Source of the DNA: JBDSLU01 sp963844435
GTDB lineage: Bacteria > Acidobacteriota > Vicinamibacteria > Vicinamibacterales > Vicinamibacteraceae
Assembly: GCA_963844435.1 (NCBI GenBank)
Contig: CAWJOG010000016.1
Span: 372,001 to 436,000 of the forward strand
Direction: 5' to 3'
DNA length: 64,000 nt
The translations under genes and the position numbers were made by a program. Positions 1-9,638 of the stretch are shown one piece after another. Numbering within the stretch: the first letter of the stretch is position 1; the number at the start of each line of letters is the position of its first letter. The notes beneath the pieces are model-generated. The model worked only from the letters and a program-made list of their open reading frames with translations, was not told the DNA's origin and did no database searches.

Positions 1-220
1 GAGAGCTGCCGCGACGGTGAATCGAAGGAACATTACGATCCTGACATCGACACACGAGGTTACGGACTTTAGCGGATGTAGCCTTACGCGACAATCATCC
101 GCTCTACTGAGTAAAAACGCCACAACACGCCTGGTCCGAACAGGCATCCAGCCCGGCAGTAGCCAGGTGGCGGCGCTGACTCAGCAGCACGGATCGTTCT
201 GGATGGGCTGCCAGGCCTTT
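1..220. other. intergenic edge of window, no gene seen
   Basis: This stretch lies downstream of the pyruvate kinase stop and looks less GC-rich than the rest. I find no convincing reading frame, RNA gene or strong hairpin followed by a T run. It could hold the end of a gene lying outside the window, but nothing supports that directly. Confidence 0.4.
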
Positions 221-2076
221 TCAGGTCGGCGACAGGCTGGCTACGCGGAGGGACCGGAGTATGGGGCGCTTCTTGGACTGATGCGCCTGCATCCGCTGGA
301 GGATGTCGTCGAGGACCTGGACGGCATCGGCGACGTACGGGCCCTTGTTGAGCATGACGCACTCGGCCCGCTCAGCCATCGCCGCGTCGGTCACCTCGGC
401 GCGCGTCGGCGTGCCCGTCTTGGCGAGTGACTCGAGCACCTGCGTCGCCCAGATCACCGGCACGTGCGCCGCCTCGCACAACCAGAGGATTTCCTCCTGC
501 ACCTCGGCCATCCGCTCGTAGCCGCACTCCACCGCCAGATCGCCGCGCGCGATCATGACGCCGGCGCGCTCGGAGCGCATGGCGGCGAGCAGGAGTTGCG
601 GGAGGTGGTCGAAGGCCTGGCGCGTCTCGATCTTCAGGACGATTCCGAGCCGCGCAGCCTCGCGCTTCGCCAGTTCGGCCTGAAGGCGGACGACGTCGTC
701 GGCCGACCGCACGAACGAATAGCCGACGAGATCCGCGTGGCACGCGACGAAGTCGAGGTGCTGCAGGTCGACCGCCGTCAGCGCCGGCAGCGTCACGACG
801 GTGTCGGGCAGGTTCACGCCCTTGCCCGCCTTGAGGCTGCTCCCGCCCGCCGCCGCCATCACGACCTCCACGTCGGCGCCATCGACGTGCACGCCGCGGA
901 CGACCGCGCCGATCTTGCCGTCGTCGAACCACACGTGATGACCGGGCTCGAGGTCGTCGAAGATCGCCGGGTCGCTGATGCCGATCTCCGCCAGCGACAG
1001 CGATCGCCCGGCGCCGTCGGTCGCCGCCGCCCGGCCGGGCCCGGGCCGCCGCAACAGCCGAAGCACGTCGCACCCCGGCGGAGGATGATCTGACCGGGCG
1101 TCGGCGGCAGGTCCGCGACCGTGCAGTGCGGCCCGGCCTCGGTGCCTTGGATGCGCGTCCCCGGCAGGATATACGCGGTTCGATCGACGTCGACCACCAG
1201 CACACCGGGCGCGGCGTGGCGCACGCGCATGGAGCGCCGGCGCCCACGGGCGTCCTCGAACCACAGGCGGTCGCCAGGCGCCGCGGCGGGTACCCGATCG
1301 ACCGGGACGGAGACGTCGATGCCGACGACGGTCGGCGTCGCGGCACCGACCGCCACGAGCCCGAGCACCGCGGGCCGCACGACCGCGCCGAGGCAATCCC
1401 GCACCGGCTTCACCTTGAGGACGGCAGGGCCCGGCTCGATCTCGCTGGTCCGGATCTTCGGCCCGGCGAGATCCATCTGAACGGCGCATGGCCGGCCGAT
1501 TTCCATGCGGGCCCGCTCCAGGTGCTCGACCATCAGCATCCACGCCGCTTCGTCGTCGTGGGCGCAATTCACGCGCATGCAGTCCATGCCGCGTTGCAGG
1601 AGCTTGCGGACGAGGGCGTAGTCACCGGCCGCCTCACTGGGCATCGTGACCATGATCCGGACCGGCCGGGCAGTGGGGGGCGGACCGAACAGCGCGGTAG
1701 CGTGCCTGGTCAGCAGCTGGGCACCTTCGGCGAAGTCGGGGACAGCGCCGAGCCAGCTGACGCGCTCAGGCTGCTGGCGCAGGGCATAGAGCGCGCCGAG
1801 CACCGCTTCGACGGCACTGCCGGCATGCGATTCGAGGCGGCCGAGGGACGAGAGCCCGTGCTTGGCGAGCACGGCCTGGAGGGCGCGCAGATCCGCCCGG
1901 CGCAGCGCCAGGTAGTGCACGAGATTGCGGGCGCTGTTCCGTTGCGCCGGCGAGACGAGCGCGATCGCTTCGCTCGCGTCGGCGTCGTGGCGGCACATCT
2001 CCGCGTGCACGCGCTCCAACTGCTCGACCGCGACGGCGAGTTCGGGAATCGACCAACGGGAAGATGGACCGGTCAC
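221..2076 (-). CDS. extended pyruvate kinase-like protein (one frameshift)
   Basis: About 618 residues once a frameshift near 1073 is bridged (one base appears to be missing). A helical extension of about 135 residues precedes the catalytic barrel. The N-terminal barrel motif (VRIMVTMPSEA, then MRVNCAHDD) aligns with the CTIGPAS / ARLNFSHG region of pyruvate kinase. The second half carries KIETRQAF, ARGDLAVE, the Mg/substrate segment, and ATQVLESLAKTGTPTRAEVTD. The usual SGETA segment reads LNKGPYV and the C-terminal allosteric domain is absent, as in the long bacterial subgroup annotated as pyruvate kinase. The expected reaction is phosphoenolpyruvate + ADP to pyruvate + ATP. The start is GTG at 2076, because an in-frame TAG lies five codons upstream. 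It is transcribed divergently from the NRDE gene. The family is clear; catalytic activity of this subgroup is less certain. Confidence 0.8.
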
Positions 2077-2169
2077 GCTTCGCGCGGCCTATGCTAGGGC
2101 CGGCGTGCGACAACGGTGCGACGGACGGCGTCGGCCGCGCCCACGGGCGAGTCGATCCACACTTACAAC

Positions 2170-2863
2170 GTGTGCTCGCTCAGCTGGATTCGCCGGCGCG
2201 ACGGGCTCATCGTGGTGATGAACCGCGACGAGCGGCGGGATCGCGCGCCGGCGCGGCCGCCGCGGCGGTGGCACGGCGCGGATGGCGGGTTCACCGCGCC
2301 CGTCGACGGCGACGCGGGCGGCACCTGGATCGCGGCGAAGGACTCCGGAGTCGTCCTCGCGCTGCTGAACCATCAGGCGCCGGACGACTCCGGAGTCGTC
2401 CGGCGCGTCGGGGCGGGACGCCGGATCAGCCGCGGCCTGCTGGTCACGACGCTGGCGGCCGAGGCCGGCATCCCGGATGCCGCACGGCTCCGCGCCGCGG
2501 GGCTCGCGCTCGTATGCGCCGTTCCGGTTGTTCGTCGCGGGGCCGTCGGTGCCGCCGCGGGTGTTCACCTGGAACGGATTGGTACTCCGGGCGCGGCAGC
2601 TCGATCCGCGTTTCGGCTTCCTGACCAGCTCGTCGTGGAACCCGCGCGCGGTCATCCCGTCGCGGCACGCGCGGTTCCGCGCGTTCGCGCGCCGCCACCC
2701 GAAGCCGACCCGCGCCGATCTCACCGCGTTCCACGCGCAGGCGGACGACCCGCGCGGCACGCCGTGGGCGATCTGCATGGCGCGCGACGACGCGCGCACC
2801 GTCAGCACGACCGTGGTCGACGTCGGCCCGTCCGGCGTGGCGATGCGCTATCGAGCACGCTGA
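2170..2863 (+). CDS. NRDE (TANGO2-like) family protein (one frameshift)
   Basis: About 230 residues after removing one extra base near 2505. The GTG start at 2170 gives V-CSLSW, matching the N-terminal Cys of the family (MCLL-type start). It is followed by VVMNRDE, the motif that names the family, then GGTWIA. After the frameshift the reading continues with YAPFRLFV, FTWNG, FGFLTSSSWNPR and AICMARDD, all expected near the C-terminus. The molecular function of NRDE proteins is not settled; TANGO2 relatives have been linked to Golgi organisation and haem trafficking in eukaryotes. The segment between ALLNHQ and GRRISRG is longer than usual and contains two palindromic DNA units encoding DSGVV twice. 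The 3' end overlaps the 3' end of the convergent kinase gene by about 16 bp. Confidence 0.75.
2377..2406. repeat. 30-bp perfect palindrome inside the NRDE gene
   Basis: Positions 2377-2391 are the exact reverse complement of 2392-2406; the centre reads GACTCC|GGAGTC. A related 12-bp palindrome (GACTCCGGAGTC) sits at 2341-2352, and both are followed by GTCC, giving a 16-bp direct repeat. The two units encode a duplicated DSGVV in a loop where relatives are usually shorter. It may be a small palindromic insertion that keeps the frame. Confidence 0.85.
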
Positions 2864-5349
2864 AAGCGCCTGCCCGACCCCCGCCGTTCACCCGCCGCAG
2901 GCGGCCAGCGCCTGCGGGTCTCGACCAGGTAGTTCGTCTTCGTGGCGTTCGCCTGGGTGTAGAGCGCGGCCGCCTCGCGGTACCAGCGGCAGGAGGCGGC
3001 GCGCTGCGATCGCTGTCCTTCGACGAACGCGAGGCTCGCCAGCGCTTCCGCGAGCGCGATGCGAGACAGGTTGTCCGGCACGGCGCCGGACGCCGACATA
3101 CGCGCCAGCGTGACCGCTTCCGAGGCGTGTCGCACGGCCGCGTCGAGTCGGCGGCTGGCACGCCTCCACGCGGGCCAGCGACGCCAGGGCGTGCGCCAGC
3201 CGCCCGCGGAGCAGGTCGTTCTGGGGGTCCGCCTGCGCGAGCGCCCGCCGCATCTCGACGCTCCGCGTGCGAAGCGCGACGGCGCGCTCGAAGTCCTTCA
3301 GGCGCTCGTAGGCGAGGGCGACGTTGGACAGATCGATGGCGGTGTCCAGGCGCGCCTGCGGATTGTCGGGCATCCGTGCCAGACGCCGCTCGTCGAGCTC
3401 GAGCGCGCGCTGGTAATGGCGGACCGAGGCGGATCGGATCGTTCAGCCTGCTCGAACCGGCCGCCCAGGTATTTCTCCACCAGGGCGATATTGCGCATCG
3501 CGTCGAGGTCGTCGGGACGCTCGGCCAGCAGCCCCTCGTACAGCGCGCCGGCCCGCTTCCAGATCGGCAGCGCCGCCTGGAAGTCCGCAGTGCCCCAGGC
3601 CACCTCGAACAGCGCGTTGGCCAGCAGCTGGCGCCCGCGCCGCTCGTCCGGCTGGCTGGCGTGCAGCCGTTCGGCGCGGCGCAGCGCCGCCGCGCTTGCG
3701 GCGCTGGCGTCGGCCTCCCGGCCGACGACCTTGTACAGGGTCGAGAGCTGACGCTCGATGAGGATGTAACGATCGATCGTGTCGACGGGGGCGTCGGCAT
3801 GCTGCGCCTGCGCCGCGATCAGCCGGCGGGCCTGCTCGAGGGCGTCGATCGCGCCGGCGCGATCGCCGAGGTTGGCGGCCTGCGGGTAGCCGAGCACGAG
3901 GGCGATCCGCTGGTAGGCGCCGGCCAGCTCGAAGCGGAGGCGCAGATCGTCGTCCGCGTCCTGCTGGATGCTCTTCATGTAACCCAGGGCCTCGGCCACG
4001 ATCGTCCGCCGCACCGGCGTCGACCCCGGGAGCGGCACGATCGCGTCGTGGATCTTGAAGATCAGCGTGTTCGCGAGGGCGCGGACGTCGGCCAGCCGCG
4101 CCTCGGCCCGGCTCCGCTCGCGCTCGGCCTCGTTCCGCTGCCAGAGCGCGACGCCCAAGCCGGCCAGGATGCCGACGAGCGCCAGGCCGCCGGCGACGGC
4201 GGCCACGCGATGGCGCGCCGCCAGCTTGCGCAGCAGGTAGATCGCGGACGGCTCGCGGGCCGACACCGGCTGCCGCGCGATGAACCGCGCCACGTCGTCG
4301 GCGAGCTGCTCGGCGGAGGCGTAGCGTGCCTCCGGCTCCTTGGCCAACGCCTTGAGCACGATGGCGTCGAGATCGCCGCGCAGCCGGCGCGGATCCCAGG
4401 TCACCCCTTCGGTCGGCCGCGGCGTCGCGTCGCTCGGGCGCGTCGGATCGGTGCGGACGACGAGATCGATCACGCGATCGAGCGGCTGGCCCGTGGTCTC
4501 GTACGGCCGGCTGCCGGTGACCAGCTCGTAGAGCAGGACGCCGAGCGCGTAGACGTCGGACGCCGTCGTCACCGGCAGGCCGCGCAGCTGCTCCGGGCTG
4601 GCGTAGTTCGGCGTGAGCGGCCCCGGCAGGAGGCCTGGGACGGTCTGCCCGTCGCCGGGCGCCGCCGCGAGCAGCTTGGCGACGCCGAAGTCGAGGACCT
4701 TGGGTATGCCGTCGCGGGTGACGAGGACGTTGGCGGGCTTGAGGTCGCGATGGACGATGGCGTGCCGGTGCGCGTAGTGCGCCGCGGCGCAGACCTGCCG
4801 GAACAGCGCCAGACGCTCCTCGAGCCCAAGCCGCCGGTCCGCGCAGTAGGCCGTGATGGCGACGCCGTCGATCAGCTCCATCACGAGGTAGGCGCGTCCG
4901 TCGGGCATCGTGCCGCCGTCGAGGAGCGTCACGACGTGCGGATGCTGCAGCGTGGCGAGGATCTGACGCTCGGTGGCGAACCGCGACGCCGCGCCAGGGT
5001 CGAACAGCCCGCCGCGGGTGACCTTGAGGGCGACCTCGCGGCCAAAGAGGCCGTCGGCCCGCTCGGCGCGGTAGACCTCGCCCATGCCGCCCTCGCCGAT
5101 CTTCTCGACCAGCCGGTAGACGCCGACGAGCGTGCCGGGCGCAGGCAGCTCGGGCCGACCCGCGGCCGGCCCGAGGAACCCGCCGGATCGATCGTGCGCC
5201 GCCAGCAGCGATCGCACCTCCGTCGCGACCGCCTCGTCGCCACCGGCCTCGCGCGCGATCAGCGCCTCGCGGGCCGCGGGATCTCCCTCGATCTCGACGG
5301 CCGCGTCGAACGCGGCATCCACACGCGACCAGAACTCCGGATCCGCCAC
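2848..5349 (-). CDS. Ser/Thr protein kinase with membrane segment and TPR-like C-terminus (two compensating frameshifts)
   Basis: About 833 residues. A short N-terminal region precedes a Hanks-type kinase domain at roughly residues 75-350. It has the Gly loop GEGGMGEVY, the catalytic lysine in EVALKV, HRDLKPANV, DFGVAK and the activation-loop end YASPEQ. A hydrophobic segment near residues 385-407 (AVAGGLALVGILAGLGVALW) should anchor it in the membrane, with a TPR-like helical half outside. The frame breaks near 3430 (base missing) and returns near 3165 (extra base); between these the correct reading contains HYQRALELDERR and VALAYERLKDFERAV. The exact C-terminus is uncertain: the last frame could end at 2848 or near 2888. 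The ECF sigma gene lies 16 bp upstream on the same strand, a pairing common in Acidobacteriota and Planctomycetes, so the kinase probably signals to or with that sigma factor. Confidence 0.88.
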
Positions 5350-5365
5350 TCGACCTCCTGGGCCG

Positions 5366-5944
5366 TCAATCGGACGGGCGCTGCGGCTCCGACCCCTCGA
5401 GCGCGCGGTACAGCCAGGCGCGCGCGAAGGTCCAGTGCCGCTTGACGGTGGCCGGCGAGATGCCGAGCACCTCCCCGGTCTCCTCGACGGAGAGCCCGGC
5501 GAAGTAACGCAGCTCGGCGACCTTCGCCTTGTCCGGCGCCACCGCGGCGAGCCGCTCGAGGGCCTGGTCGACGTGCTCGAAGTCGAGCCGCAGGTCGACC
5601 GGCGCTTCGAGGATCGCGTCCAGCGGCACCGCGTGCGCCTCCGGGCCGCCGCGCTTCGACGCCTTCCGCCGCCGGGCGTAGTCGACCAGGATCCGCCGCA
5701 TCGCCTGCGCCGCCGCGCCGTAGAAGTGCCGGCGGTTCTCCAGCCGCATCTCCCGGATGCCTTCGAGCCGCAGGTAGGCCTCGTGGACCAGGGCCGTCGG
5801 CTGGAGCGTGTGGTCGGCCCGCTCGTCGCGCAGCAGCCCGCCGGCGAGTTGACGCAGCTCGCCGTACACCAGCTCCATCAGCGCCGCGAGCGCCGTCGGG
5901 TCGCCCGCGTGCCACCGATCGAGCCAGCGGGTCACATCTCCCAT
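5366..5944 (-). CDS. ECF sigma factor (kinase-linked sigma-70 type)
   Basis: 192 residues. The sigma-70 region 2 is visible as LVYGELRQLAGGLLR, LVHEAYLRL and HFYGAAAQAMRRILVDYARRR, the last being typical of the TIGR02999-like group of ECF sigma factors. Region 4 follows: VAELRYFAGLSVEETGEVLGISPATVKRHW, whose helix-turn-helix recognises the -35 element. It has no anti-sigma gene beside it. Instead the downstream gene, 16 bp away, is a Ser/Thr kinase, so control by phosphorylation is a reasonable inference from this recurring arrangement. The start codon is ATG at 5944, and about 100 bp separate it from the divergent secreted-protein gene. Confidence 0.9.
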   Translation of the reverse strand: MGDVTRWLDRWHAGDPTALAALMELVYGELRQLAGGLLRDERADHTLQPTALVHEAYLRLEGIREMRLENRRHFYGAAAQAMRRILVDYARRRKASKRGGPEAHAVPLDAILEAPVDLRLDFEHVDQALERLAAVAPDKAKVAELRYFAGLSVEETGEVLGISPATVKRHWTFARAWLYRALEGSEPQRPSD

Positions 5945-6046
5945 ACGTGGCGGAATCGGCTCGGATTGTAGCTCACGGTCGCTGCGGCCCGGGCGATGAG
6001 CCCGGATTCACCACAACTGCGCCACGGAGAGATGAAAGGACTCCCC

Positions 6047-9000
6047 ATGCGCATCCGCCCGGTTCTCTGGCCGCTCCTGTTCCTCCTGCTGTCCCTCGCC
6101 GGGCCGGCAGGCGCCGACACCTTCGTCGTCAACACGACCGACGACACGACCGACGGCACGTGCAACGCTGCGCATTGCAGCCTGCGGGAGGCCCTGGCGG
6201 CGGCGCTCTCCCCGGCCGGCGCGCCGCACGTCATCAACTTCAACATCCCCGGCGCCGGCGTGCGGACGATCAACGTCGGCACGACGCTGCCGCAGATCAA
6301 CCAGCCGGTGACGATCGACGGCTACACCCAGCCGGGCTCCTCACCGAACACCAACGCGACCGGCGCCATCAACGCGGTGCCCCTGATCGAGCTGCGCGGG
6401 AACGGATCCATCTCGGGCCTCCAGATCTTCGGCGCCAACGCCGACCTGCTCGTCCGCGGCATCATCGGCTCCAACTTCGCCAACGGCGTCTTCGTCATCG
6501 GCAGCGGCAGCCTGACGGTCCGCGGCTCGTTCATCGGCACAACGGCGAACGGCCTGGCCGCCAACAACAGCACCGAGAACGGCCTGAATGTGTCGACGGG
6601 CACCGTGGTCGTCGGCGGCACGAGCCCGGCCGACCGCAACGTCATCTCCGGCAACCAGCGCGGGGTCCTGGCCGGCCTGTCCCCGTTCGGCGGCACCAAC
6701 GTGCTGCTGCAGGGCAACCTGATCGGCCTGAACAAGAACGGCACCGCCGCCGTGCCCAACGGGGTCGGCTACGTGTCGTTCGGATGCAACGGCGGCAACG
6801 CCACCGGCCGCATTGGCGGCACGACGCCGGCGGAGCGCAACGTCATCTCGGGCAACACCGAGATGGGCGTCAACATCGGCAACTGCGGCGTGGGAACCGG
6901 CAGCACGTCGATCGGCAGCTTCGTCCGGGGAAACTTCATCGGCACCGACGTGACCGGGGCCACGCCGATCCCCAACGGACGCGGGGTCGAGGTCACCAGC
7001 GGGCCCAACATCGTCGTCGGCGGCCTCAACCCGGGCGAGGGGAACCTCATCGCCTTCAACACCGGCGCCGGCGTGGTCCTGAGCGCCCAGGTCAACGGGC
7101 TCGGCGTGCTCGGCAACAGCATCCACTCGAACGGCGGGCTCGGCATCGACATCGACGCCAACGGCGTCTCGGCCAACGACGCGAACGACGCCGACGTCAA
7201 CCGACCCAACTTCCCTGTCGTCACCGCGATCACGCGCAGCGCGTCGACGACCACGGTGCAGGGCACCTTCGACGCCCCGACCACCGGCACCTACCGCCTG
7301 CAGCTCTTTACCAGCACGCTCCCCGACGCGCTGAGCCACGGCGAGGGGCAGACGCTCCTCGGCCAGATCACGCCGGCGGTGGGCGCCACCGGTCCGCAGC
7401 CGTTCTCCATCACGGTGAACACCGTGGTGCCAGCCGCCGAGTTCCTCGCCTTGACGCTGACCGATCCTGGCGGCAACACCTCCGAGTTCTCGCAGTTCAT
7501 CGCCGACCTGTCGATCACCGGCAGCGAAGCCCCCGACCCGGCAGGGATCGGCCAGCCCGTCACCTACACGTTCACGGTCACGAACACCAGCACGCTCTTC
7601 CCTTCCGGGCCGGTTCGCGTCGCGTTCGACTTCACCAATGCGTCGACGTTCATCTCCGCCACTGGCGGCGCCACGCCCGTCGCCGGCGTCGTGACGGTCA
7701 CGCTGGGAACGATCGTGCCGGGAGGGTCCGCGGTCGGCACCGTCATCCTCAGCCACCCGACCCTCGGGACGTTCGGCAATACGCTCGTGGCGTCCTCGAA
7801 CGTGACCGATCCGGTGCCGGCCAACAACACCATCAACATCGACACGACCGTCGTCGCGGCCGTGTCCACCTTCACGATCAGCGGCCAGGTGCGCGACCTG
7901 AACGACACCGGCGTCCCGAACGTGACGATGACGCTGAGCGGATCGCAGTCGACGACGCTGACGACGAACGCCGACGGCAACTACGCCTTCGCCGCTTTGC
8001 CCGCCGGCGGCACCTACACCGTGACGCCGTCGGCCGCTACCTTCTCGTTCAGCCCGCCGGCCCAGACCTTCTCGAACCTGCAGGCGGACCAGGTCGCCAG
8101 CTTCTTCGTCGCCCAGATCGGCACCTTCCGCCGCTACTTTGCCGAGGGGGCCACCGGCGCCTTCTTCGACACGTCGATCGCGCTCCTGAACGCGACCGGC
8201 CGGCCGGCCACGGCGACGGTGCGGTTCCAGCGCGAGGACGGACAGGAGTTCTCGCAGACGGTGCAGATGGGCGGCCTCAGCCGCGCCACGGTGGACCCGG
8301 AGACACTCGCCGGCCTTGCGGCCGCGGCGTTCTCGACCGTCATCGAATCGACGCAGCCGATCATCGCCGACCGCACGATGCGCTGGGACGGCAGCGGCTA
8401 CGGCTCGCATGCCGAGACGAGCGTCGCGGAGCCGCTGACCACGTGGTACCTGGCGGAAGGCGCGACGACCGGCGGCTTCAATCTCTTCTACCTGCTGCAG
8501 AACCCGACGGCGCAGGCGGCGACGGTGCAGATCCAGTACCTGCGGCCGGCGCCGGCCGCGCCGATCACGAAGACCTACACCGTCGGCGCGAACACCCGCC
8601 GCAGCATCTACGTCAACGGCGAGGACCCGCTGCTGGACGAGGCCGAGATCTCGGCTGTCATCACGTCCACGAACGCCGTGCCGATCGTCGTCGAGCGCGC
8701 GATGTACCTGAACAGCAACGGCCAGCTGTTCGGTGCCGGGCACGAGAGCGCCGCCGTCGCCGACCTGTCGACGTCGTGGTTCTTCGCCGAGGGCGCCACC
8801 GGCCCGTTCTTCAACATGTTCATCCTGGTCGCCAATCCGAGCGCGACCGACGCGGCGCTCGAGCTGCGCTACCTGCTGCCGAGCGGCCAGGTGATTACGC
8901 GGACACACGTGGCGCGCGCCCACAGCCGCCTGACCATCGGCGTGCACGACGAGGCGCTGGATCTGGCGCGGACGCCGGTATCCACGACGCTGCAGTCGAC

Positions 9001-9466
9001 CAACGGCGTCGCGGTGCTCGCCGAGCGCGCGATGTGGTGGCCGTCGGTGGCGCTGGTGCCGCAGTGGCAGGAGGGGCACAACAGCGCCGGCGCGGTGCGC
9101 ACCGGCGAGAAGTGGGGCCTCGCCGACGGCGAGGAGGGCGGCGCGGGGGACAACCAGACCTACGTGCTGGTGGCGAACACGTCGGCGACGCCCGGCAGCG
9201 TGCAGGTGACCGTGATCTTCGAGGACGGCACCACCGCCCAGCTCCCGTCGCCGGTGTCACTGGCCGCCAACAGCCGGACGACGCTGGCGATGCGCCAGGT
9301 CTTCCCAGGCGTGGTCGGCCGCCGCTTCGGCATCATCGTCGAGAGCGTGGGCGCGAACCCGGCGCAGATCGTCGTCGAGCGGGCGATGTACAGCGACGCG
9401 GTGATCAACGGCTCCGCCGTCGTCTGGGCCGCCGGCACGAACGTGGTCGGGACGCGGCTGCGATGA
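6047..9466 (+). CDS. secreted CSLREA / beta-helix protein with DUF11-like, regulatory-like and four FAEG repeats
   Basis: 1139 residues. I chose ATG 6047 because AAAGGA (6035-6040) lies six bases upstream and the product begins with a clean signal peptide (MRIRPVLWPLLFLLLSLAG); ATGs at 6032 and 5996 are in frame upstream. After cleavage comes a CSLREA motif (TCNAAHCSLREAL), then about 350 residues of glycine- and asparagine-rich right-handed beta-helix repeats (NVISGN, GNFIGT). A DUF11-like domain lies around residues 490-600 (VTYTFTVTNTS) and a carboxypeptidase-regulatory-like fold around 608-690 (ISGQVRDLNDTGVPNV). Four C-terminal repeats (about 695-1130) each open with a form of W-F-AEG and end in AERAM. 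It is presumably exported to the surface or medium as an adhesin or structural protein. It is convergent with ftsZ, separated by hairpins. Confidence 0.85.
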   Translation: MRIRPVLWPLLFLLLSLAGPAGADTFVVNTTDDTTDGTCNAAHCSLREALAAALSPAGAPHVINFNIPGAGVRTINVGTTLPQINQPVTIDGYTQPGSSPNTNATGAINAVPLIELRGNGSISGLQIFGANADLLVRGIIGSNFANGVFVIGSGSLTVRGSFIGTTANGLAANNSTENGLNVSTGTVVVGGTSPADRNVISGNQRGVLAGLSPFGGTNVLLQGNLIGLNKNGTAAVPNGVGYVSFGCNGGNATGRIGGTTPAERNVISGNTEMGVNIGNCGVGTGSTSIGSFVRGNFIGTDVTGATPIPNGRGVEVTSGPNIVVGGLNPGEGNLIAFNTGAGVVLSAQVNGLGVLGNSIHSNGGLGIDIDANGVSANDANDADVNRPNFPVVTAITRSASTTTVQGTFDAPTTGTYRLQLFTSTLPDALSHGEGQTLLGQITPAVGATGPQPFSITVNTVVPAAEFLALTLTDPGGNTSEFSQFIADLSITGSEAPDPAGIGQPVTYTFTVTNTSTLFPSGPVRVAFDFTNASTFISATGGATPVAGVVTVTLGTIVPGGSAVGTVILSHPTLGTFGNTLVASSNVTDPVPANNTINIDTTVVAAVSTFTISGQVRDLNDTGVPNVTMTLSGSQSTTLTTNADGNYAFAALPAGGTYTVTPSAATFSFSPPAQTFSNLQADQVASFFVAQIGTFRRYFAEGATGAFFDTSIALLNATGRPATATVRFQREDGQEFSQTVQMGGLSRATVDPETLAGLAAAAFSTVIESTQPIIADRTMRWDGSGYGSHAETSVAEPLTTWYLAEGATTGGFNLFYLLQNPTAQAATVQIQYLRPAPAAPITKTYTVGANTRRSIYVNGEDPLLDEAEISAVITSTNAVPIVVERAMYLNSNGQLFGAGHESAAVADLSTSWFFAEGATGPFFNMFILVANPSATDAALELRYLLPSGQVITRTHVARAHSRLTIGVHDEALDLARTPVSTTLQSTNGVAVLAERAMWWPSVALVPQWQEGHNSAGAVRTGEKWGLADGEEGGAGDNQTYVLVANTSATPGSVQVTVIFEDGTTAQLPSPVSLAANSRTTLAMRQVFPGVVGRRFGIIVESVGANPAQIVVERAMYSDAVINGSAVVWAAGTNVVGTRLR

Positions 9467-9488
9467 GCACGCCGCGCGCGGGCGGGCG

Positions 9489-9511
9489 ACGCGACGCGCC
9501 TGGCGTCGCGT
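9489..9511. terminator. hairpin 1 between convergent genes
   Basis: ACGCGACGC (9489-9497) pairs perfectly with GCGTCGCGT (9503-9511) across a five-base loop. It lies 22 bp after the stop of the secreted-protein gene. There is no T run, so termination is inferred from position and stem strength. Confidence 0.5.
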
Positions 9512-9547
9512 GACGAATGGCGAGGACGGAGTCCGGAGCCATCGTCC

Positions 9548-9573
9548 GGTCGACGCGCGAAGGCGCGTCGACC
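9548..9573. terminator. hairpin 2 between convergent genes
   Basis: GGTCGACGCGC (9548-9558) pairs perfectly with GCGCGTCGACC (9563-9573) around a GAAG tetraloop, an 11-bp GC-rich stem. It is symmetric enough to act in both directions between the secreted-protein gene and the end of the dcw operon. Confidence 0.6.
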
Positions 9574-9608
9574 AAGAGCAGTCCGCACGCCCGACCCGCG
9601 GCCCGCGT

Positions 9609-9628
9609 CGGCCGCCTGATGGCGGCCG
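9609..9628. terminator. hairpin 3 just downstream of ftsZ
   Basis: CGGCCGCC (9609-9616) pairs with GGCGGCCG (9621-9628) around a four-base loop, 10 bp past the ftsZ stop on the minus strand. It is a plausible end point for dcw transcripts. Confidence 0.45.
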
Positions 9629-9638
9629 GCGCCGACAA

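Noticed and set aside
6341..9079. Open frame of about 900 codons antisense to the beta-helix gene
   Set aside because: Composition is typical of antisense high-GC sequence (Arg, Val, Asp, His runs) and it has no recognisable motif or ribosome site.
5947..9513. Very long overlapping open frame of about 1190 codons in another frame over the beta-helix gene
   Set aside because: It is rich in Arg, His, Gln and Pro with no domain, as expected from a shifted frame in high-GC DNA; the 6047 frame has a signal peptide and named domains.
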